Under the pieces are notes generated by a model. It worked only from the letters and a program-made list of their open reading frames with translations, did not search any database and had not been told where the DNA came from. Position numbers and translations under genes: made by a program. DNA of 9,661 nt from positions 1 through 9,661 of the forward strand of contig JACCSM010000137.1 in NCBI GenBank assembly GCA_013698525.1, in the 5' to 3' direction. Positions 5,108 to 9,661 of this stretch are shown here, piece by piece. The DNA is from Rubrobacteraceae bacterium. GTDB taxonomy: Bacteria > Actinomycetota > Rubrobacteria > Rubrobacterales > Rubrobacteraceae. The stretch's first letter is position 1; each line of letters opens with the position of its first letter.

Positions 5108-6349
5108 TTGCAGTTCGTAGATGAAGCCAGCTTCGTCGTACACGCGGGACGCGGGGGCGACGGTAGCGTCTCATTCAATCGCGAGAAGTACAAGCCGCGT
5201 GGCGGCCCCGACGGTGGTCGTGGCGGCGATGGCGGAAACGTGATCCTGCACTCCACTGAAGACCTCTCTACCCTCGAACCCCACGCGTACCGCAACGTCG
5301 TGAAAGCGGGCCGCGGATCTCATGGTTCATCCAATAACAGGGCGGGCGAGCGCGGTAAGGACGCCGTGCTCGAGGTCCCCGTCGGGACCCAGGTCTTCGA
5401 CGGCGACGGCCTCCTCGCCGACCTCTCACAACCGGGAGAGACATTCGTCGTCGCCGGCGGCGGCGAGGGCGGGCGCGGCAACGGGTCCTTCGCGACCTCG
5501 ACCCGCCAGGCGCCGGCATTCAGGGAGAGGGGTCTGCCCGGTGAGGAGCGTGAGATCCGCTTGGAGCTGAAGGTCCTCTCGGATGTCGGCCTCGTCGGCC
5601 TGCCCAACGCAGGGAAGTCTTCGCTGCTTCGAGCCCTCAGCGCCGCCCGTCCGAGGGTGGGCGAATATCCTTTCACCACCCTCTCGCCCCAGCTCGGGGT
5701 CGTGGACGAGAGGGCTTACCGCGGACGGTTCGTGGTGGCAGACATCCCTGGCCTTATCTCGGGGGCCAGCGAGGGCAGGGGCCTCGGCAACCGCTTTCTC
5801 AGGCACGTGGCGCGGGCGCGGCTCCTCGCGCTCGTGCTCGACGCGAGCGAAGACCCGGAAGGCGCCGAAGGCACACTGCGGGCCGAGCTCCACGCCGCCA
5901 GGCTCTCTGAGAAGCCCACGGTCGTCGTGCTCAACAAGGTCGACCTGCTCGACGAGGAGCTGAGGGTGTACCTGCGGGAGACCTTTCCGGAAGCTTCTCA
6001 GGTCTCGGCAGCCACGGAGGAAGGTGTCGCAGACCTGCGCGACAGGTTCGAGGAGAGGCTGCGCGAGATGGGGGAGGAGCGTGTCGTGCCCGGGGTTGCG
6101 GAGCGCGAACATCGCGTCTTCAGGCCGGCGTGGAAGGGGGTTGGGGTGGAGCACGAGAACGGTGTCTACGTCGCCTCGGGCGAGGGCCTCGAGCGGCTCG
6201 CGCTCAAGACAGACTGGGGCAACAGGGAGGGCGTCGAGCGTTTCCAGCGCGAGCTGCAGAAGATCGGGGTATTGGGAGCCCTGCGGCGGGCCGGGGCGGT
6301 GCCTGGCGATGAGGTCAGGATCGGCGAGACGGTTTTCGATTTCCAGTGA
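5108..6349 (+). CDS. obg: Obg family GTPase (ObgE/CgtA)
   Basis: Obg is an essential GTPase that binds the 50S particle, works in ribosome maturation and responds to (p)ppGpp. The 413-residue protein has all three expected domains: the glycine-rich Obg fold (about 2-158, with GRGGDGSVSF and PRGGPDGGRGG), the G domain (about 159-320), and the C-terminal OCT domain (about 335-413) found in Gram-positive Obg. GTPase motifs are intact: G1 GLPNAGKS (164-171), G2 region YPFTTL (187-192), G3 DIPG (212-215), G4 NKVD (276-279) and G5 SAA (300-302). The start is TTG at 5108, because M-Q-F-V-D-E-A matches the family start and no ATG or GTG lies in frame between the rpmA stop and this codon. A rare TTG start and an SD within a hairpin suggest modest or regulated translation. 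nadD follows within 8 bases. Confidence 0.96.
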   Translation: MQFVDEASFVVHAGRGGDGSVSFNREKYKPRGGPDGGRGGDGGNVILHSTEDLSTLEPHAYRNVVKAGRGSHGSSNNRAGERGKDAVLEVPVGTQVFDGDGLLADLSQPGETFVVAGGGEGGRGNGSFATSTRQAPAFRERGLPGEEREIRLELKVLSDVGLVGLPNAGKSSLLRALSAARPRVGEYPFTTLSPQLGVVDERAYRGRFVVADIPGLISGASEGRGLGNRFLRHVARARLLALVLDASEDPEGAEGTLRAELHAARLSEKPTVVVLNKVDLLDEELRVYLRETFPEASQVSAATEEGVADLRDRFEERLREMGEERVVPGVAEREHRVFRPAWKGVGVEHENGVYVASGEGLERLALKTDWGNREGVERFQRELQKIGVLGALRRAGAVPGDEVRIGETVFDFQ

Positions 6350-6356
6350 GGTGGAC

Positions 6357-7001
6357 GTGAGAGTAGGGATCTTCGGCGGTACCTTCGACCCTGTGCATCA
6401 GGGGCACATGATCGTCGCAGAGCAGGTCATGACCGAGCTCGACCTGGCGCAGGTCGTTTTCGTGCCAGGCGGCATCCCACCGCACAAAGAAGCCTCGAGC
6501 GTCAGGGCTACAGCGCCCGACCGGCTCGCTATGGTCGAGGCGGCAGTGGAGGGGAACGAACGCTTCAGTGTAGACAGGGTCGAGATCGACGCCGGACGTC
6601 CGATGCACAGCGTCGAGACAGTGAGCATCCTCAGGGAGCGCTCGCCCGATGACGAGTGGTTTTTCATCACGGGCGCAGACGAGGTGTCGAACCTGCTCGC
6701 GTGGAGAGAGCCTGACCGCCTGCTCGAGCAGGTCGTCATGGTCGCGGCGACGCGGCCCGGATACGACCTCTCCAGGCTCGATCACCTCGAAGCCGCCCTG
6801 AGGAACTTCGACCGGATCTTCCCCGTCGAGTGTACGAGGGTCGACATCTCGGCTACGGCGATCCGGCGCAAGATGTTGCAGAGAAAAAGTATCAGGTACC
6901 TGGTGCCTGAGGGGGTACGTGAGATTATCGAGAACAGAGGGCTCTACAGAGGAGATGGAAGTCGAGCGGAAGGAGGGCTTGTGAAGGAGGAGATCCTGTG
7001 A
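6357..7001 (+). CDS. nadD: Nicotinate-nucleotide adenylyltransferase
   Basis: NadD transfers AMP from ATP to nicotinate mononucleotide to make deamido-NAD, a central step of NAD synthesis. The predicted protein has 214 residues. It shows the nucleotidyltransferase motif GGTFDPVHQGH (7-17, with HxGH at 14-17), PPHK (41-44), the GAD motif (106-108), and the C-terminal ISATAIR (164-170), which matches the ISxTxIR ATP-binding signature. I chose GTG 6357 because GAGGTGG at 6348-6354 lies just upstream and MRVGIFGGTF is the usual beginning; GTG 6351 in the same frame is the alternative and would add two residues. The C-terminal tail after NRGLYRG (about 18 residues, GDGSRAEGGLVKEEIL) is not part of the conserved fold, and its codons also carry the strong SD of rsfS. 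The stop overlaps the rsfS start by four bases. Confidence 0.95.
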   Translation: MRVGIFGGTFDPVHQGHMIVAEQVMTELDLAQVVFVPGGIPPHKEASSVRATAPDRLAMVEAAVEGNERFSVDRVEIDAGRPMHSVETVSILRERSPDDEWFFITGADEVSNLLAWREPDRLLEQVVMVAATRPGYDLSRLDHLEAALRNFDRIFPVECTRVDISATAIRRKMLQRKSIRYLVPEGVREIIENRGLYRGDGSRAEGGLVKEEIL

Positions 7002-7396
7002 GGCGCGACGAGTCCGTCGCAAGAAAGGAGAAATTCGCGACAGAAGGCGAGGCGCTCACCTACGAGATGGCCGCCACGGCGGCCCGCGCGGCGAGCGAGA
7101 TGTTCGCAACAGACGTGACCCTGATAGACCTCAGGGGCCTCGTCTCATACGCGGACTACTTCGTGGTAGCCAGCGCCCAAACCGAGCGCCAGACGCGCCG
7201 CGTGGCCCAAGAGGTCATAGAGCGCATGATCGAGAAGGGTCACCGTCCTCGCACCAAGCGCCTCGACGAAGGGACGGCCTGGATCAGCCTCGACTTCCTC
7301 GACGTGGTCGTCCATATCTTCACCGACGAAGCCCGCGACTACTACCGCCTCGAATCCCTCTGGCGCAGCGCACCCCAGGAGAACTGGCAGGAGTAA
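6998..7396 (+). CDS. rsfS: Ribosomal silencing factor RsfS
   Basis: RsfS (Iojap/YbeB family) binds bL14 on the large subunit, blocks subunit joining and so lowers translation when nutrients are short. The 132-residue protein has a roughly 25-residue charged leader followed by the family domain, with DLRGLVSYADYFVVAS (about 43-58), the central helix QTERQTRRVAQEV, and the end WISLDFLDVVVHIFTDEARDYYRLESLW, all typical. The GTG start at 6998 overlaps the nadD stop as GTGA, with AAGGAGG at 6984-6990 at ideal spacing, so translational coupling is likely. Placement directly after nadD is a widespread arrangement. It is the last gene of the ribosomal operon; no clear hairpin terminator follows before the tRNA promoter. 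Confidence 0.96.
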   Translation: MRRDESVARKEKFATEGEALTYEMAATAARAASEMFATDVTLIDLRGLVSYADYFVVASAQTERQTRRVAQEVIERMIEKGHRPRTKRLDEGTAWISLDFLDVVVHIFTDEARDYYRLESLWRSAPQENWQE

Positions 7397-7406
7397 CCCA
7401 GGTACG

Positions 7407-7435
7407 TTGACACCCCCAGGGAGGGTGCATATACT
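7407..7435 (+). promoter_or_regulatory. tRNA-Ala promoter (near-consensus)
   Basis: A perfect TTGACA (7407-7412) and TATACT (7430-7435) are separated by exactly 17 bases, the best promoter in the window. Transcription would begin around 7442, only about eight bases before the mature tRNA. The spacer contains a small inverted repeat, CACCC/GGGTG (7411-7415 with 7423-7427), overlapping the end of the -35 box, of unknown meaning. This gives the tRNA its own strong transcription independent of the rsfS operon. Confidence 0.88.
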
Positions 7436-7449
7436 CTGACGAGTTTTCC

Positions 7450-7522
7450 GGGGCCGTAGCTCAGCTGGGAGAGCGCCGCGCTGGCAGCGCGGAGGTCAGG
7501 GGTTCGATCCCCCTCGGCTCCA
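7450..7522 (+). tRNA. tRNA-Ala (anticodon GGC)
   Basis: The 73 bases fold into a complete cloverleaf: acceptor GGGGCCG/CGGCTCC, D arm GCTC/GAGC, anticodon stem CCGCG/CGCGG with loop CTGGCAG, five-base variable loop AGGTC, T arm AGGGG/CCCCT with TTCGATC, and discriminator A. The anticodon GGC lies at 7483-7485 and reads GCC and GCU. The acceptor contains the G3-U70 wobble pair, the main identity element for alanyl-tRNA synthetase, which confirms the alanine assignment independently. The 3' CCA is not encoded (the genome has CCC after the discriminator), so it must be added by the CCA-adding enzyme. Confidence 0.98.
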
Positions 7523-7728
7523 CCCCACGCATCCGTCACTTCTCCCCATGAGCTCCAAGTCCTGATGCCTGCAACGCGAAGCCGTGCTCTGCGTAGAAGC
7601 CCTTATGCCCTGACTCCTCCCGCCTACAGCCCCGTCTGATTTGCTCGGCACGAGCGTTTGCTCCATGACCAGCAAGGTAGTATCTTGACCTGCCCTAAGG
7701 TACCTGGCCAACGGAAGGGCGGCCAGCC
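7523..7728. other. Gap between tRNA-Ala and the DUF4239 gene
   Basis: The 206 bases hold no convincing gene. A small perfect dyad GCTCG-GCA-CGAGC lies at 7643-7655, followed by GTTTG; it could be a weak terminator of the tRNA transcript, but it has no real T-run and touches the -35 box proposed for the next gene. No direct repeat of the tRNA 3' end is seen, so there is no sign of an integrated element here. Confidence 0.5.
7658..7686 (+). promoter_or_regulatory. Weak promoter candidate for the DUF4239 gene
   Basis: TTGCTC (7658-7663) and TATCTT (7681-7686) are spaced by 17 bases, with a predicted start near 7693 and a leader of about 36 bases. The -35 match is only three of six. The -10 box is the same TATCTT as in the rodA promoter. 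GGAAGGG (7713-7719) before ATG 7729 would be the ribosome binding site. Confidence 0.4.
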
Positions 7729-8502
7729 ATGAGTACCCCTATCGGCTTGCTACTGATGTGCATATACATGGCACTCGCCGTGGGCGGGTTGATCTTGGTG
7801 CAGTGGTCGGTGCCGTTCGCCGTACGCAGGCAACACAACGACGTGGCTGGCTTTATCTACGCGGTTCTCGGGGTAGTCTATGCCGTGCTGCTCGGGCTCA
7901 TGGTCGTGGCGGTATGGGAGGCTTGGGACGCAGCCGTAGCTACGGCGGACCAAGAAGCCACCGAGCTGGCCGAGGTCTTCTGGGTCGCCGATAGGATGCC
8001 CGAGCCAGAAGGTCGCCACATCCAGGAACTGGTCCGCTCCTATGCCAGGGTTGTGGTGAACGAGGAGTGGCCGCTTATGGAAAAGGGGAAGACCAGCCCG
8101 AAGGCGTGGGATCTGCTAGATGAGGTCAGGGCCGAGCTGCAGAATTTCGAACCGTCCACTCCCGCACAGCAGATTCCCTACGAACAGGGGCTCGAGCGTA
8201 TGCACGAGCTGGCGGACGCCAGAAGAGAACGGTTGCTAGAGGCCGAGCAGGGATTGCCGGTCATCCTCTGGGTCGTGCTGATAGTCGGGGGGATCGTCGT
8301 GGTGGGGTTCACCTACCTCTTTGGTCTGGACAGCACCCTGATTCACCTACTCATGGTGGCTGCCCTGGCCCTGATCGTATCCCTCGTCCTCTTCACCGCC
8401 GCCTCCCTCGATTTTCCGTTCAGGGGCGGCGCCACGATCGGCCCCGACGCCATGGAACAGGTCCTCGGCAAGTTCGAAAACAGCAAACTCAGCGATCTCT
8501 GA
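7729..8502 (+). CDS. DUF4239 (bestrophin-like) membrane protein
   Basis: The 257-residue protein has the DUF4239 layout: two N-terminal membrane helices (about 6-26 and 40-63), a soluble, mostly helical middle (about 64-173), and two C-terminal helices (about 177-199 and 204-225). Family-like motifs are HNDVAGFIYAVLGVVYAVLLG (36-56, given here in outline: HND, GxxYAVLLG), NEEWPLM (111-117) and SLDFPFRG (226-233). The function of this family is unknown; similarity to bestrophin anion channels has been proposed, but no transport activity can be claimed from this sequence. It stands alone, after a tRNA and before comEA, with its own ribosome binding site and probably its own promoter. A possible hairpin follows the stop by six bases. 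Nothing ties it functionally to competence beyond proximity. Confidence 0.85.
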   Translation: MSTPIGLLLMCIYMALAVGGLILVQWSVPFAVRRQHNDVAGFIYAVLGVVYAVLLGLMVVAVWEAWDAAVATADQEATELAEVFWVADRMPEPEGRHIQELVRSYARVVVNEEWPLMEKGKTSPKAWDLLDEVRAELQNFEPSTPAQQIPYEQGLERMHELADARRERLLEAEQGLPVILWVVLIVGGIVVVGFTYLFGLDSTLIHLLMVAALALIVSLVLFTAASLDFPFRGGATIGPDAMEQVLGKFENSKLSDL

Positions 8503-8657
8503 CAGCAAGATTTGGCAGGGGTGCCCTTCTAAATCCTGCGCTTGTCGGCCTTTCAGCCCGCCGTTTCGCGGCTCTCAGGACGTCGGCCGACATGCCCCCG
8601 GTTTTGTTTCGCAAACCGCTCTAAAACTATCTTCCCAGTGTCCCGATAACCCGTGCT
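8503..8657. other. Gap with nested inverted repeats between DUF4239 gene and comEA
   Basis: Right after the DUF4239 stop, GATTT-GGCA (8509-8517) can pair with TGCC (8522-8525) and, past a CTTCT bulge, AAATC (8531-8535), a possible but weak terminator. Further on, GTCGGCC (8544-8550) pairs with GGCCGAC (8585-8591) and encloses a GCCG/CGGC hairpin (8560-8572). The right arm lies within the ten-base palindrome GTCGGCCGAC (8582-8591), which could be an operator for the com genes. The right end of the gap holds the comEA promoter candidate. No gene was found. Confidence 0.45.
8604..8633 (+). promoter_or_regulatory. Weak promoter candidate for comEA-comEC
   Basis: TTGTTT (8604-8609) and TATCTT (8628-8633) are separated by 18 bases, placing the transcript start near 8640, about 18 bases before the GTG of comEA. 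The -35 match is only three of six, so this is a moderate candidate. It is the third TATCTT box at a suitable position in this window. Confidence 0.4.
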
Positions 8658-9071
8658 GTGAGAGACGACGTTTTCGAGACGGCCACGCGCGGTCCTGGTG
8701 CGCTGCGGCGGGCGCAGGGCGGTGACTTTGCGCGTTACAGGCCGCACGTAATCGTGTCGATGCTGGTCATGATCGTGCTGGTCGGCGGGGCCCTATACAC
8801 GGCGCGCCTCTCGGAAGGGGCGCCGAGGGTCGTTTACACCGCCTCCCTGGAGGAGATAGAGGATGAATCTCAGGATTCGCTCAGGGTAGACATAAACACC
8901 GCGGACGTCGAGGAGCTCGACGAGTTGCCTGAGGTCGGGCCGTCGACGGCCGAGAGCATCATCCAGTACAGGCAGTCCAACGGGCAGTTTTCCTCGGTAG
9001 ACGAGCTCGAAGAGATACCGGGGATCGGGCCTGAGACCCTGGAGAAGATAGCACCCTTTGCCACAGTCTAG
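8658..9071 (+). CDS. comEA: ComEA family helix-hairpin-helix DNA-binding protein
   Basis: ComEA is the membrane-anchored receptor that binds incoming double-stranded DNA during natural transformation and passes it to ComEC. The 137-residue protein has one membrane helix (about 31-49), a short acidic linker (about 60-75) and the C-terminal helix-hairpin-helix domain (77-137), with VDINTADVEELDELPEVG, then LPEVGPSTAESI (90-101) and the second hairpin IPGIGPETLEKI (120-131). It lacks the SLBB domain that lies between the membrane helix and the HhH domain in longer Gram-positive ComEA proteins. GTG 8658 is the first usable start that keeps the basic leader before the membrane helix; no good Shine-Dalgarno precedes it, so the exact start is uncertain. 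comEC follows downstream on the same strand, consistent with a competence operon. Confidence 0.92.
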   Translation: MRDDVFETATRGPGALRRAQGGDFARYRPHVIVSMLVMIVLVGGALYTARLSEGAPRVVYTASLEEIEDESQDSLRVDINTADVEELDELPEVGPSTAESIIQYRQSNGQFSSVDELEEIPGIGPETLEKIAPFATV

Positions 9072-9114
9072 GGAGGCGAGGCGACGCGGTCCTGACCTGG
9101 ATCTCAGCCCTCCA

Positions 9115-9661
9115 GTGAGGTTGGATCTGTGGGCTATCCTGCTCGCGGCGGGGGTCGCTGTCGGCACGGTCTCACCATCCCTCGCCCCCGTGCTCCTCGT
9201 GGCCGGGTCTATAGTCGCGATCGGCGCGCTCTTGTGGCGGGTTCTCGTCCCTACCGAATGGCGATTGATGGCAATCCTGGCACCCGTGTTCGCGGCAGGA
9301 GGCGTCGCGATCGCGTTGTTACACGCGGCCACGCCGGACCCACTCGCCGATCTGGCGGCCATGGAGCCGGGGGAGGTCGTGCTCGTTGGCCGGATAGCCT
9401 CGCCTCCCGAAAGCAGCAGCTTCGGCTACATGGCAGACCTCAGGGTCGAGCGCCTCTGGTACGAGGACAGGGAGGTCCTGCGCGGGGGAGGGGTCGAGGT
9501 CTTCGCCGGCGACCTCAGCATCGGCGTCGGCGACAGGGTGAGGGTTGAGGGTGAGATCTCACGCCCCCAGGTCGGTGAGGACGGCTTCGATTACGGACGA
9601 TACCTCGCGACCAAAAGGATCAGCGCGCTCGTCGAGGCGACGAGCGTGAGGCCGGTGGGGG
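9115..9661 (+). CDS. comEC: ComEC/Rec2 family DNA-uptake channel, 5' part (runs off window)
   Basis: ComEC forms the inner-membrane channel that takes up single-stranded DNA in natural transformation. The frame stays open from 9115 to the end of the window, giving about 182 residues of a protein normally over 600 long. It begins with two to three hydrophobic segments (LWAILLAAGVAVGTV, then LAPVLLVAGSIVAIGALLW and LMAILAPVFAAGGVAIALL). These are followed by an extracytoplasmic domain of the DUF4131 type, with GEVVLVGRIASPP, GVGDRVRVEGEI and the characteristic GFDYGRYLATKRI. The start is uncertain: GTG 9115 and TTG 9121 are both in frame, and neither has a well-spaced Shine-Dalgarno. The position 43 bases after comEA supports the assignment. 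The C-terminal competence domain and any metallo-beta-lactamase-like domain lie outside the window. Confidence 0.88.
   Translation, partial: MRLDLWAILLAAGVAVGTVSPSLAPVLLVAGSIVAIGALLWRVLVPTEWRLMAILAPVFAAGGVAIALLHAATPDPLADLAAMEPGEVVLVGRIASPPESSSFGYMADLRVERLWYEDREVLRGGGVEVFAGDLSIGVGDRVRVEGEISRPQVGEDGFDYGRYLATKRISALVEATSVRPVG

Noticed and set aside
4312..5295. Very long minus-strand open frame extending rodA upstream to 5295
   Set aside because: The extension is antisense to rplU, rpmA and the start of obg, has a low-complexity Pro/Ser/Arg composition and no family resemblance. It is a high-GC shadow, and the RodA domain begins after 4311.
5426..6154. 242-residue minus-strand frame opposite obg
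   Set aside because: Antisense shadow of a well-supported Obg GTPase; no start signal or family features.
7500..7728. Integration site of a mobile element at the tRNA-Ala 3' end
   Set aside because: No direct repeat of the tRNA 3' end was seen downstream and no integrase is present; only one small membrane-protein gene separates the tRNA from comEA.
9129..9548. 139-residue plus-strand frame near the window end
   Set aside because: It is the shifted-frame shadow of comEC, whose own frame stays open to the end and carries the FDYGRYLATKRI motif.

Overview
The window is an ordinary, mostly chromosomal stretch of a high-GC bacterium. The order radC-mreBCD, then rplU-rpmA-obg-nadD-rsfS, then comEA-comEC, the frequent AGG arginine codons, and a rod-shape system in a high-GC genome suggest a Rubrobacter-like deep-branching actinobacterium. 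The lineage is inferred from gene order and protein style, not from a database search.

Left block (1-2864, + strand): the 3' end of radC, followed by mreB, mreC and mreD, closely packed and probably cotranscribed. These encode the cytoskeletal filament and membrane partners of the cell-elongation machine. A 280-base non-coding stretch follows (2865-3144). It holds a mobile REP/dRS3-like palindrome, a 13-bp inverted repeat with a 26-base spacer, and a perfect 16-bp GAAA-loop hairpin that probably terminates the mre transcript.

Middle block: rodA, the glycan polymerase of the same machine, lies on the minus strand (4311-3145), convergent with mreBCD. No class B PBP2 gene (mrdA) lies between mreD and rodA, where it often sits. 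rodA is divergent from rplU across a 200-base region. That region carries a promoter predicted to start the rodA mRNA exactly at its ATG (leaderless) and a separate TATACT promoter facing rplU. rplU (L21), rpmA (L27), obg (ribosome-assembly GTPase), nadD (NAD synthesis) and rsfS (ribosome silencing factor) form a compact + strand operon that ends at 7396.

Right block: a tRNA-Ala(GGC) gene has its own near-consensus promoter. It is followed by a lone four-helix DUF4239 membrane protein with its own weak promoter, then by comEA (DNA receptor of the uptake machine) and the 5' part of comEC (DNA channel), which runs off the window end.

I found no CRISPR array, transposase, phage gene, toxin-antitoxin pair or defence system. 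I see no convincing undescribed multi-gene system. The points worth a second look are the rodA inversion and repeat-bearing junction, the leaderless rodA promoter, a Shine-Dalgarno inside a hairpin in front of a TTG start on obg, a Gly-to-Arg change in a RodA core motif, and the DUF4239 gene placed between a tRNA and the competence genes.
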